Part shown: in pieces, positions 22,234 to 34,781 of the stretch | Layout of the letters: each line of letters begins with the position of its first letter | Numbering within the stretch: position 1 is the stretch's first letter | Source: Galeopsis tetrahit | Lineage: Eukaryota; Streptophyta; Magnoliopsida; Lamiales; Lamiaceae | Assembly: GCA_963675135.1 (NCBI GenBank) | Contig: OY776129.1 | Span: 74,245,348 to 74,309,347 of the forward strand | Length of the DNA stretch: 64,000 bases | Direction of reading: 5' to 3' | Made by a program: the position numbers and the translations under genes | Notes under the pieces: model-generated | What the model was told of the DNA's origin: nothing | Database searches by the model: none | Seen by the model: the letters and a program-made list of their open reading frames with translations, nothing else

Positions 22234-25200
22234 TCAACCATGGGAGGAAGTATTGTCAACAATCCCAACTTCTGAATTATGTTGTTTGCGAAATCCATTA
22301 TTAGTTGGCAGTTCTTCTGATTCAGGCTTAACAATCTCCCAGAGAAATCCATTTTCTTTCTCTAGAACAAGTCTATCAAAATCATTATTATCCACAGCAG
22401 CAGAATGAGGCGCCACATAAGATATATAATTTTCTGCGAAAACCAAACTAAAGAGTCAGTAGCAATATCAATTTACTATATACAGTCGATATATGGAATT
22501 ATTTCAATAGCAATCATAATCTATAATCACAGGAAAAGGCAAATGAGAAACTGAATCATTTATACAACAAATACATTGTTTATAGCAATTGACAGAGGAG
22601 AGTGACGAATGAGAGATCTTACCAGCTAAGCTACGAAGGGCATTCTCTGCAGCTTGTTGCTGAGCATCTTTCCTAGTCTTGCCCATACCAGAGCCAATTT
22701 TTTCACCAGTAAAGAAAACCTACACATTGATTCAGCTCATTATTAAGCTTCTAAAAGTTGACATAACTCAAAACAAATACTAAAATTGACACACAGAAGA
22801 TCAGATAGTCTAGCTTCAACATCTCTCAAGATGTTGTGGAGACTAATAACTCGCATATATCTGTTAGAATTTCATAAATAGTTGCACCAACCCGGCTGAA
22901 ATTTTCTTACAATTTCTAGATACTATATACTCAAAGAAGTTAAATAATAGAATAAAGAATGTCAGGATAGTTTCAATCCAGAAACCTAGTAATGTAGAGA
23001 AATAATAGAATAAAGAATGTCAGGATAGTTTCAATCCAGAAACCTAGTAATGCAGAGAAAAGAATCATAAACTCTGTCATCAGCTCCAGTAACCATGTTC
23101 CTACTGTGGTTTACTAAAGCATTTTGAAAAGAAATTCAAATGACACCTACAAAGGATACGATAACCATGGTACTTACCTCTACGGAGAACTGCAAATCAT
23201 CACTCGTACTTACAACAGGCCTAAATTCAACCTGAACAACAGTGCATATAAGATGGTGCCTGAAGAGAAACACAGGATACTCAAGAATATTACTTAAAAA
23301 AACGATGGGGTTTACCTTTGACTTGCATCTTTTTCCAATCTCTTGGAGCACACTAATGGAGAAAGATGGCAACAGGTTCACCTTATCACCATCACATTTA
23401 AGTTCTTTATTGTTTGGCGATGACGGATTGTTATTCACACCAAAACCTACCCAGAAATATAATGACAACCAAAATTAATAGGGCAGATCTATTAAGTACC
23501 AAGTCGTATGAAAATGTAAAACTAAAAATCATGGAAGATATGTTCACATTCCACCTTTACAGATTACAAGATATAAGATTAAAAGAGAAGATATTTCATA
23601 TTCCTACTGTCCGTAATGTGTTACAATTCCAAATGAGAAGGCTTGTGCATCTCATTCCAAAAGTGGCACCAAAAAAAGAGAACGTGACTTAAGCATGGGT
23701 AACAAACAGTAACCAAACGAATCAGGTTTCTCCTATCTTTAGAAAATGTGAACAAGTAAGCTTTGCTGCAGGATTCAATCTAGAGTTATCTCCGTTACAT
23801 GAAATCACAAATTAAACAAGCCCAAAATAACCATTAATACTTGTGAACTGTGTAAACATGAATAATTGATAAACCTGCAAATTGATTCGGTAGCAAAGGG
23901 CTCTGCTTTTGTATGTCACAACCTGAGTGAGCCTGTATAAGTTATAACAGTGAAAGTTTACCAGTGAGAAAATGGTTAAAGTGGGGAAAACCCATGGTAA
24001 GACACGCTACAAAGGGCATTTGAAAACCTCTCCGTTTTTTGCTTGATTCGCATGTGAGAGTTCTGCAGGAACTGAAGACGATGCACTATGACTGGCTGAA
24101 TTTTGAAAACCTCGCTGTCGGTCAAATAGATGAGATTCTGGGATTGTTCCTGGCATTCGGCTACTGGGACCCCCTTGTGGCTGCAAAAGAGGAGCCTGCC
24201 AAGGCAATCTAGACAATAGAGGCGGTTCTTTTGAAACTGAGTACCTGCCCTCTCTTCGAAAAGGATCACCTAGCAAACTAGGTTCTGCAATTTAATTTGG
24301 CAAAAAATATAGAAAATTTCAATTTATATAATAGTTTGAAGAATCAAAACCATATCATATATCCTAACAAAAAATATCAGTAAAGTTAAACTGAAGCATT
24401 ATAAACTATAACTAAGGGTGAGTGTGCATGCATCCAGTTCTCAGAACAAAAAGTAATGATAAAAAACCGTACTGTCAGATGGTAATACTCCTCTTGTAAA
24501 TGGAGCAGTAGCACTTGCAAGAGGTGCCATAGGAATCTTAAAGGAGTCAGATCTCAACTCAAAGTTATTAGCAGTGGCATGGGAAGCAGCATTCACAACA
24601 TTCTTGTCGTCCTGGACAGAAGAGCAAGTTTAATATGGACAAAGATCATTAACAATACAAGGGCAAGTTATGGACAACATATGTTTACACCATTACGCGT
24701 TGCCAAGTAGAGAGGAACTACACATTACATAGAAAATAATGAACAAGGGTAATATACTACCTGAGAGTGCAATCGTTGTGCAGCTTCAGGTCCATTCATT
24801 CCCTCAACAACTGGAGCATTTGGATTTCCATTGGGTATAAAACTAGCATCCTGAAATTTTTGGCATCAATAATCAATTTGGATAGCAGAGTGATATACAA
24901 AAGTATAACATTATACCTCTGAAATCAAGTAGTTGCTGACATCTGGTGCACACGGTAAGTTACCAACTTCATCTTCATAAAATGTATCAGATATTCTTCG
25001 TAGTAGATTTTCATCAAACTCCCTGATTTTTAAGAGTAACAGAGAATATGCCACAAAAGATAAGCCCAGGAGAACAATATAAAGGACTAAACATATATGT
25101 GTCCAATGACCAAGAGCTTAAACAGAATAAAGACAGATCAACTCACTTGAAAAAGCCCCCTCGGACATTACATGCCACATTCCTTGCTACACAAAGGACA

Positions 25201-27392
25201 GGAACAGCATATGCAGTCTAGATGGGAAAAAAAATATATATATATATATCAATAAAGATCCAGTCATGTTCAAATAATTAAAAACATCCCCGGAAAAAGG
25301 GGGTACCTCAGCCTGAGGAGCATAATATGGAGTGAATGCAGGAACTACGTGGACCCGGGGCTGATCCTTGTCTTCCCAGACCTTTAAACGATCATCTATT
25401 ACCATTGCCATTTTTGGATGACAATTGCCATTCATGAAGACATTGAGCAAAGATTTCCTAGCCCCTAAAATAAAGCTCAACTAAATAGTTAGTAAATGAG
25501 GGGTAGCAAGAATGACAAAAATGCAATTGAATTCATTAAACTGGAAATGGAGGACTCATCAAGAGAAAGCTCAGAAATAAGTGGGACGAGAAGTGATCAA
25601 TTTTGAGAAGTCACTTGGTACCTAAAAAAACATAAGCAAGATCCAGAGTAACACTAAAACGAGGAGCTCATAGAAGTTAAATTTAAAGACCTTAAACTAC
25701 TAATAGCAGCCAAATGTTAAAATGCATGCATAGAATAATTTAAAATTTACCTGATTTGACGCATACAACACGATCCAGAAGCTGCTTTGGGCTAATCAAG
25801 TGCGATTCCGGATCAAGCAGCCGCCACATTTCAAGTGCATAATCTCTTTCAGCCATAGTACAAACATAAACCTCAAATCGTTTTCGACCTTTTGCAGTTA
25901 AATAATTTCTCAAATCTTCCCAGGCAGGTCTTAACCTGACTAACACACTCGTATCACGATTCTGTCGAAGAGAACATTCATAATAAGAAAGCAAGAAAAT
26001 TAATCAAACTCACCATTGCAAGACAAAAGTCATGACCAAATGGCCAATAAACCCTAATAAATTGGTTGTGAATACATTGATGTGTACAATTGAAACTACA
26101 TACAGCTAAAAACAGTGTTGCAATCAAAAATCTGGCAATCACACTTTAGAAGCTAGAAATGTGCAGTAGCAACAAAAGCAAAACAGCAACTTATAACACA
26201 AAATGAAGTATACAAGTTGTTGAACGAACAAGCACCAAAATTATTTTCTAACCTCAGGATTTATGCGCGTTAGAACAATGTTTTTCTCAGGCAATCTTAC
26301 TACAGGCCGAACAACACGATGACTCCCATCAGATAACAGAGGAACTTCCTCCTGTTGAGTCTTATACATTTTCCCTCCATCCACAACACTGTCAGTCTCA
26401 GCATACTGCTTCAGTAATGCACGATCCTCTACATATCTCTTCATCTTTGCTGTCATCCCAGACTCCCGTATAGGGTCAGTCTCACGCGCAATCCAAACCA
26501 TCAAAGCCTCAATTCTATCTTCAAATGACTTCATTGTATTGGCAACAATAAGAGTTTCATCCAGATCAAACACAATTGCCAAACATCGCATATTCAACAT
26601 CGATGCACAAGAAGTGTACAAACCACATGGCACCGAGTAGCACCAAAAACATGGAAATTTCTTCTGCTTGCTAGGCATTGCCACTAAATGAACTTCCTCA
26701 TTACCAAGCATCACAACCGCCGTCTACAAAGAGTAATAGATGTTAAAACAGTATACATAAGACATATTAATTAACTGCAGCAGACATCCCTAACTATGAA
26801 TAGAATGAGAAATCTCCGTCATGTGTACATCTGAGCACGTTATGCAGGTCTACTTTCGTCTCTATCATTTTTTTAAATGTCAAACGTCGTAAGAGTACAG
26901 AAAATAGAATACATATCATACTATATTGGACACTTTCAACAAACTTAGACCATCAATGTCAAGACAAATTACATAAGCAGACATAAACTATTATAATCAA
27001 TATCAATCTCAAACGCAATTAGATACATACATCCAATGAGCATAATATACCCAGAAGTAATGCACTGTTTGCCTATAAATAAATAGAGGATCAGATTATG
27101 AAACCTTAAGTTCGTAGAAACATGAGGCGTGGAGATTGGTCAAGGGAGACTGCTCAGTATTGGAATTTAAATTGCCATTAGAGAGAGGCTCAAGCTTGCA
27201 ACGAACAGAGGCGTAAGAAATCGTCTGCAGAACAGAGAGAGGAGGACACCTCTCGCTGTGTTGAGAGAGATAGTGAATCCGAATCTCATTATTGGGGAAT
27301 TGGAAATTCACATCCTTCACTGGCACTGTTTCCAGTTCCCCTAAATAAACATCCCCATGATAAACCACTGATTTAAACCCTAATCGACTCAT
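22234..27392 (-). CDS. CPL2: RNA polymerase II CTD phosphatase-like protein (CPL2-like)
   Basis: Fourteen exons: 27105-27392, 26253-26723, 25751-25961, 25307-25464, 25147-25217, 24917-25022, 24761-24850, 24473-24611, 24028-24284, 23875-23932, 23316-23446, 23178-23231, 22623-22719, 22234-22433. All junctions are GT-AG and keep frame, giving 776 residues, close to the usual CPL2 length. The N-terminus (MSRLGFKSVVYHGD) matches the CPL1/CPL2 family. The FCP1/HAD catalytic motif is FDLDET near 148-153, with a second acid pair in VIDDR near 345-349. One double-stranded-RNA-binding domain sits at about 643-712, and only one, as in CPL2 rather than CPL1. The enzyme removes phosphate from Ser5 of the Pol II C-terminal repeat in the nucleus; CPL1/CPL2 modulate stress, auxin and developmental transcripts. 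CPL2 rather than CPL1 is inferred from length, single dsRBD and N-terminus. Confidence 0.92.
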
Positions 27393-27590
27393 TTTCTCTA
27401 TAAACGAAAGAGAATTGCACCGGTTACGAAAACAAAATGATTAAGAATCAGGGAAAATATTAATTCAGAGACAAATTCCTCCCAAAATACATGTTTTTGC
27501 GCTCAACCTCTCACTCTAAAAATAATCTCTCTCTCTAGACTCTCTTTCACTCCCTCCCTCCCTCCTCGAGCAGCGGTTTCAAAACAAATG
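27393..27590 (-). promoter_or_regulatory. 5' leader of the CPL2-like gene with pyrimidine-rich tract
   Basis: Just upstream of the ATG at 27392 the plus strand carries a CT-rich run at about 27515-27575 (TCTCTCTCTCTAGACTCTCT and CCTCCCTCCCTCC), a GA-rich run on the coding strand. Such tracts are common in plant core promoters and leaders. No TATA box is assigned with confidence. Confidence 0.35.
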
Positions 27591-28274
27591 GATGCGGTGG
27601 CTTTATATAGAAGTATGGGAAGGGACGGTTTCATAAGTATGCCTGGTTTTTATCGATATTACGTTTGTGCCACAATTTGTCCGTACGGGGTAAAGATGGT
27701 AAAAGTGGGGAAGTCATGCTTTGAGCGAGGGATGGAAATAGTAGTATACACGTGGCAGCCGATGAGGTGGGGCAATGTTGTGATTATAATAGTGAACCGT
27801 TGATTTAGATGACTTTTCGGAGGACGGTATCATTGGTGTGCCTTCTCCGTTGATCTCGATGTAGCATTAAGCTTCCAACTTTACACTATTTTTATTTAAT
27901 GCTACCCCTCATTAATTTATCACTCTAGGAGTTAGATATATATTCTTTTATTCCAAAAAAATAGGCATAATTTCTTTCTTCTTTTTATAATCACTATGTA
28001 ATTTTTAATTTTTAGACTCAATTGGTAGGATGGATGAGAAATCAGCCTTAAGATAGATACAACTAAAATAAAATTTATATTTAACACACAAAAATATACT
28101 TCGTATTTAATTATGTGTATATTAAATAATTGAATGACACATCATTTGCAATTCAATTTGGAGTAGTTTAAATATTTGGGTCATATAATAAATATATCTA
28201 CATATCTATTAAACGATGTCTTATTAGTTTTGTAAAAATTATTTTTGCAGTCAATAAATAAATATTAATGAGGT

Positions 28275-28803
28275 CAATGACGGAGCCACATAGGGCCCAG
28301 CGGGGGCAGTGGGCCCCCCACCAATTTTTTTTTTATTATTATGTATATTTCTTTCGTTTTATAATTATTTGTATATTTTTTTTTAATTTGAGATGTTTCA
28401 AAATTATTTGTACACTCATAATATGTAAATAATCTACAAAATTAATATTCTCACTACATCATTTTATTTTTAAAATTGTCACTCATTTTAATCTACTTCT
28501 TCCCTACATTTCACTAATTTTTTTTAACACCTCATTAAATTTCTTTTATACCTCACTAAATCACCAAAAATACACCTCACTAAATTCACATTTCTTAAAA
28601 AGTGAACTTATCAACGTATTCAAGTCATTACGGGATGGAGGGAATATATTTTAAGTTATACATTTGTCTAATAATTTTAACACCGTTTCACCTATTATGA
28701 GTTGGAACAATCAAAATTTATAATGAATTAGATATAATATTATTTTGTCTTTATAGTAATGTAAATCGGGCCCCCCAATCTAAAATTTCTGGCTCCGTCA
28801 CTA
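28275..28803. mobile_element. Non-autonomous hAT-type element
   Basis: The ends CAATGACGGAGCCA and TGGCTCCGTCACTA are inverted copies with two mismatches, flanked by the 8-bp duplication AATGAGGT (28267-28274, 28804-28811). An 8-bp TSD with CA..TG ends is the hAT pattern. GC-rich subterminal blocks (GGGCCCAGCGGGGGC, CGGGCCCCCC) adjoin both ends. The interior (about 28335-28640) carries a MITE-like relic resembling that at 29165-29450. No transposase. Confidence 0.8.
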
Positions 28804-29164
28804 AATGAGGTTGATGAGCGTGAAACTCAAAAACATGTTTTTCTTTGTGGGAATGAGCTTTATGAGGTTGCCTTTTTATTGTTGAAATAGATTAATACCT
28901 TCAAATGGGTGCTAGAAAGAAAGGAAATAGATCTCAAGCTTCATTCAAGAAAAATTCAGTATTTCCAAAAATTTTTTAAATATTATACATACTATTTTAT
29001 TTTTACCTTTCAATAATTATTTATTTATTCAAACTATTATTAATTTTATTTATAAAACAGTCATTTTATTTTTAAGTTATTTTTACAATATCTCATCATA
29101 CTTCTAATTTATCAACTCTATATGTAAATTAATCAAATATTCATTAAAATTTATTTGTCAAAAA

Positions 29165-29450
29165 AATTCGTCTCTGATTACTTGCACACTTTCTTGGATA
29201 TCCCAAAATTACTTGTACATTCTTAATATGAAAATACTCCATCAAATTAATACACTCCCAACATCATTTTATTTTTAAAATTGACACCATCTTTTTACAT
29301 ACATTTTACTTTACACCTCATCATATTCACTTTATACCTCACCAAATCACCTGAAACATCCTTCATTTATCTTACATCATCAACCACTAAATTCACTTTT
29401 CTTAAAAATTGTGCCGATCAAATCGTGTAAGTAATCCAGGGACGGAGGAA
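29165..29450. mobile_element. Eroded MITE relic (family F)
   Basis: Shares with 28335-28640 a series of blocks in the same order (ACATCATTTTATTTTTAAAATTG, TTTACACCTCA..., ATACCTCAC..AAATCACC, AAATTCAC..TTCTTAAAAA) and ends GGGACGGAGGAAGTA, a decayed Stowaway-like terminus. The left terminus is not clear. Confidence 0.5.
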
Positions 29451-31639
29451 GTAGTTTTTCTTGCATCCACAGTGCGGGTTAGAATTTTTTGGTTTTAAGT
29501 TTGACACATGTCTGCCACATATGTGCCACCTCAAAAGTTTTTTTCTTCTATCTCAAAAACTTCTACCTTCACAATGCATTCTACCAACAAAAAAAAATGC
29601 AAATAAAAAAGTGTTGGGACCACATTAAAGCCCACTCTAGCAAGTGAGTTACACTCTCCAACTTGTTCTCCTATTTTTCTCATTTGTTGTTCACTCTCCC
29701 TCTATCCCACTCTCTTTTTTTTCCTAATTTTACTTCTACTTGGGTAGAAGTTCTCCTACCCAATTCCTCTCTCTCCTCCACATCATCTTCTCCCCAACCC
29801 CTTCTACCCTTGATTTGAGTTAGGAGTAGAAATTCACATGGGACTTCTACCCCCATTGGAGATGCCCTTATGTCAACCGTCAACCTTACGTTAATTTAGT
29901 TGAGTTTATTTGTCCATTTAAGAGTAACTTAAGTACCCATGTCATTTTATATTAGTTTATTCTCTTAAAATTATGATGTGACATTAGAATATACTATAAT
30001 GAGCATTAGTTGAACATGCATGTAAGTTGCACTAATAGTTTATAATTTATTACATTTTCATCTCCTACTAAAACAATTACTTTAAATAAATTTAGACTTT
30101 TTAATAATTTCATTCATATTTGAATCTAACACAGTTTATACTTTTTGTTGACTGACAATATCTCTTTAATAAAATAATATTATTTTTTATTTTGATATAA
30201 TTTCAAAAAAATTGATTTGGGCTCAAATAAAGTTCTTAAAAGTCTAATTTATAGTTTTAATATTTAAAGTTGATAATTTATTTACAATTATCTAAAGATT
30301 TAGATTATAAGATTGCAAATGAGTGGAATGTGTTGATTTGATTTACCATCAACCCTGAATAATTAGAAAGAAAGTCTAATAGTTAATTAGTGTATAATAT
30401 TTTGAAATGGTAAACGGAGGATACACTATATGTCTTGCTCAATCAATAATTTAAGTGCATATAATAGTTTTTAAAATTAACAAATTTATTAAATTATGAC
30501 ATAAATTAAATCACATAATGAAATTTGACACCTATAAAAAAAATGTTTGAATAATGAAATTAGACGGAGAATGTTATTTTTTCATAAATAAACTTTTATG
30601 ACATGCATGGATTTCCAAAGAGGTATGCTTCATGTTATGTGGTCAACCAGCTATTTTGGTATTTTATATAGTTACATTACTATAAAATACTATTGTTTAC
30701 ATTAAAAATAATAATGTTGGTGTTAGTTATAATTGAGGAGCAATTTTAGTTATTCCATCAAAGTTTTACATCAATCAAAGTATATCAGGATGGTTTGAAT
30801 TTATAAACTTGTATAGTTGTACTACAATACAATCTAGTTTGAATTCAAGAATGAGAATAATTTGAATTTATTGTAATTTTGTTTTTTTTTGAAAGTTTTT
30901 GGATTGACAAATTCTCACATTTGTTTTTTTGAAAGTTTTTGAATTTTAATATTCAATTTACACTTAAATGTCACTTTTTTTAGATTAGATTATATAATAT
31001 ACACAGTCAATAATAAATTATTAAATGCAATTCAGGGTTGGTTTTTGTAATTGAAATTCCAAAGTACCAATTTTAATCTAATACAGTAACTTTGTTTGAC
31101 ATTCATGATTAACATAGGATGTACTATTATATATGTAAATGTCAAAAATACCCTTGATGTATTTAAAATTAACAGAAGAGCACTACTCCATTTATCAAAA
31201 TTTTAAATTTTCACCCTCCATATTTTCATCAGCTATAGTTTCAAATTAAATATTCCCATAGCCGTAATTTAGAGAGATCTACAGCTTGGATGGTTTTAAA
31301 AATAAAATACCAAAAAGACTTACAGCTTGGAAAATCAAAATTTATATATTAATCTTACACGTCAGTGTGCATGGAGCCAAGACTCCACTTGGCAACATGA
31401 AGCATTACTCCCTGCATCGAGTGCATTTTACGCATCTGACATGGCAATTTTTTATTAGTTAGCTTTCCGCAGGAACCCAACAAGGTACAAGTAGGCAGCT
31501 TAGGTACTACTTTTACAACCAACCCGCGTTGCAGGTAATCGGCGCTCGATAGCTTGATTCCCTTGCGAAAAGAACAGACGACTAATCCGAGTCGTCGGAC
31601 GTATCGATAAGGAGAGAGATAGAGAGAGAGAGGGGAATC

Positions 31640-32715
31640 ATGTCATCAGTCTTTACCGGCTCGCTCGGCGATGATTCAGCTCGGCTCGGCTACAGCTCCC
31701 GGCTATCCTCGCAGCGCTTTGACTCGGCGCGCTTCGAATCGTTTTCCGGCTACACCGAAAACGACTGGACGTGGGAAGGAGGTTCTGAGGAGGAATCGCT
31801 CTCTTATGGTGGCAGTTATATTGCGCCGCCTTCTCCGACGGAGGTGATATCTAAGGGCGGTGATTTCGACGGTAACGGACCTATTTTGGCCCCTCCGGCG
31901 GAGATGGAGGCGGAGGAGGGTTTTGCTCTTAGAGAGTGGAGAAGGTTAGTGTTCGGTAAACTCTTGAGATCACACTTCACCGCATGCGTCACTTGTATAA
32001 AAAGGGACGTTTCGCGTGACTGTGTGTTTTTTGTGCGTTTTTTTGGTGTTTGATTAGCGAGAGTGAGTGAGAGACAATGATTCAATAATCGAATTACTAA
32101 TAACGAAAATTAAATTCATACTGATTAGTTGAAAGTACTTATGCTGGCGAAAATTTGAAAATGATAAATGGAGAAAATGTTATTCAGACAAAACGTGATT
32201 CGATTGGAGGAGAAGGAGAGGAAGGAGAAGGAGATGTTGAAGGTGATAATCGAGGAAGCTGATGAATACAAAACAGATTACTATAAGAAATGGAAGATCA
32301 GGTGTGAGAATAACAGAGCTGTCAACAGAGAAAAGGAAAAGGTTAATTCAGGCTTAAAAACTCGTGTAATTTGGGTTGTATATTTCAGATTTAGCCAAAA
32401 TCTTAATTTCATTGGAAATTGCAGTTGTTTCGTGAAGGCAGAGAGAAATTCCACGCAGAAGCTGATAAAAGTTACTGGAAAGCAATTGCGGAAGTTATAC
32501 CTAAAGAGATTCCAGTTATAGAAAAGAAGGGAAAGAAAGATAAGGAAAAGAGGCCTTCAATTGTTGTCATTCAAGGCCCTAAACCCGGCAAGCCGACCGA
32601 TCTCTCTCGGATGCGTCAAATTCTTGTGAAACTCAAGCACGACCCGCCCCTTCACATGGTGCCGCCACCTTCTAATGAACCTGTGAAGAATGCTAAAACT
32701 CGAGATCCTGGCTGA
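31640..32715 (+). CDS. Clathrin light chain
   Basis: Three exons, 31640-31944, 32188-32341 and 32425-32715, with GT-AG introns and consistent phases, give 249 residues. Clathrin light chains bind the heavy-chain hub in coated vesicles at the plasma membrane and trans-Golgi network and tune coat assembly. The acidic, Ser/Tyr/Gly-rich N-terminus ends in the FALREWRR motif, followed by a charged alpha-helical heavy-chain-binding segment (about 100-165, rich in E/K with RLEEKERKEKEM). The conserved tail has IAEVIPKE and IQGPKPGKPTDLSRMRQIL, diagnostic for plant light chains. The ATG follows a GA-rich leader. Which of the paralogous light-chain genes this corresponds to is not decidable here. Confidence 0.93.
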
Positions 32716-34781
32716 TCTTGCTGGGAAATCAAGGTGTGTCTGCTCTTAAGTGTGTAAATTGATGCTGATTTCTGAATTGAGATTGTGAACTTTGTTGACA
32801 GTTTACTTGTGTTGTATTGAGTATATAAATTTGATTGTACATTCGAATTTGTGCTGCAGTAAACTGTACATGTATGATACAATCTCCATACTATTGAATG
32901 GAGATTAAAAAACTATTGAATTTATTGCAGCAAGAATATACATGAACCCACAACCCAAGTTGTTGTGGGATTGGTTTACTTGAATCCTTGAACATACTAT
33001 AGTATATAGGCACCACATCGAATGATAGCAATACAGTATGGCTGGCTGTATCTTTTCTTTTTTTTTTCACTTTGTAATTTGTATATTTACATATTAGATG
33101 TATGATTGGTGTACGGTAAAATGTAATCAACGGACTGTAGATACCATGTCCGACACGTGTTAGTGAAAAAGTGATACAGATATGACCAAAGAGGTTGTGG
33201 GTCCAGGCTTCGTTGATTTAAATCATTTGCTTTCTTCCTCAACCCATGCAGAGGCCAAATACCTTCTGTCATAATAGTGAAATGTCGGAAATGGCGACAG
33301 GATTCACTATCATCATTTTTTTCCACGACTAAAGGGGAAGGAAATTTTGGAAAAATTTCTACCTGTAAAGTTGGTTGGTTTTGAATTGACAGCTCTCAAT
33401 AAATTTATATTTTAAACTTCATCTACCAGTACTAACTAGTAACTACTAATGGAGGTGCATGTTCATCATTATAAATTTCATAAAATTTTCTCGACATTTA
33501 ACCAATTTTGGAATTTATTTGACTATCTCAACAAGTGCAAACTGTGATGAAATCCACATGAACATAAAAACCAACATTATCCCAATACTTGGACCAACGG
33601 TGGAGGATTTTCATTTTATTCTCCGTTAGATTTTTGTAGGGAGATGAAATTGTTGTAATGATTCTCTGTAACAAACTTCCTATCCAAAATGGTGAATTAA
33701 GAATCAATGAAAAGTAAAATAATCTTTGCGAGCTAAAAGTAAAATAAAGGAATTGCGAATAACTTGCCTAGAGGACATTTTCTCAAATTGGGAATTACAT
33801 CAGGAGAAGGAAGAATAAATAATATATATCTACATTTATCTATCTATATATGATAATGATAATGCACTAAGTTTGACTGTATAAAAAATATTTGCATTGA
33901 TTTTGATTGTGGAGGGTTTCTTCAAGGAAGGGATGCCAATATTTTTTTTTTTTTTGTTTTTTTGTTTAGATAGAATAACCACTGGACTAGTACAATACAT
34001 AGGGATGCCAATATTATAAAGGGAGAACTAAAGAAATATTCTCTGTATATTTCCATTTTAATAAGTTTGTTGGTGCAACAGACATATCGAATCATTGAAC
34101 TTTATTAGTAATTTGTTTTGAACTCTATAAAGAAAAACTGTTGTTGAAACTTTAATTCCTTTATTGCTTGTTTTGTGAATTGAGTCAGTTTTGAATGACA
34201 TGAGACATATCTCAATTTTAATATTTGGGTTACATTATTTTTGAAAAGGTGTTTTGATATTGACAACTTTTTTCATGATTCAATGGGCTTCAAAATTAAA
34301 ATTCTTCTGTTAACATTAATATATACCTAAAACTATTTATGTGGGACAAGGCCTCAGGGAAACTCACCCATTTCTCCTTCATCATAGATTCCTCGAGTTC
34401 ATGACGAATGGAAGCTTAGATTCAGTCACTATTAACTTGGAAAACGACTAAACGAGGTACAGAATCGTGCAAGGACTAGCACGAGCTTTGTTCTATCATG
34501 CTCGACTCAAACATCAATGCTAAACTAGGCAATTTCAGTTTAGCAAGGCTCATTGATCATGAAAGGGTTCGCAAACAACACTTTTGCATTAACTTTTCTT
34601 CACAGCTTTTAAGGTTTCTGTTGATTGTACTAGGAGGCTCATATAATTCCTAAAATTATTCGTATTTCGTGTTCTAAAGATCGTTCCTGTGTCCACATAC
34701 TAATGTGCCAACTGACTAAAAGAATGAAGATAATTAGATATAAGGAGACACTGTCGAATATAATGTGTAAAGATTATAGTG
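32716..34781. other. Intergenic region between convergent genes
   Basis: The clathrin gene ends at 32715 (+) and the kinase gene ends at 34782 (-), so both 3' UTRs lie here. The only recognisable content is the lectin-receptor-kinase fragment at 34388-34581. A T-rich run occurs near 33942-33965. Nothing else was identified. Confidence 0.6.
34388..34581 (+). pseudogene. L-type lectin receptor kinase fragment (broken)
   Basis: The forward translation shows kinase-domain words of the lectin receptor kinase family: FLEFMTNGSLDS, then a TAA stop, then RYRIVQGLARALF, and in a shifted frame SNINAKLGNFSLARLIDHE. Relative to the family, the stretch between the ALxYLH-like region and the MLDS-like region, including the catalytic HRD loop, is missing, and DFG reads NFS. 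Stop, deletion and frame change show it is dead. No lectin domain or further kinase sequence was found around it. Confidence 0.8.

Larger units (their letters stand above)
27591..31639. other. Intergenic region between CPL2-like and clathrin light chain genes
   Basis: The two flanking genes are transcribed away from each other, so this interval holds both promoters. It contains a hAT-type element (28275-28803), a MITE relic (about 29165-29450) and otherwise AT-rich sequence with no recognisable genes. A small open frame at 27588-27803 has no family match. A GA-rich tract at 31611-31634 lies in the leader of the clathrin gene. Confidence 0.6.

Noticed and set aside
27588..27803. 71-residue plus-strand frame next to the CPL2-like promoter
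   Set aside because: No recognisable family and overlaps the probable promoter of the opposite-strand gene.
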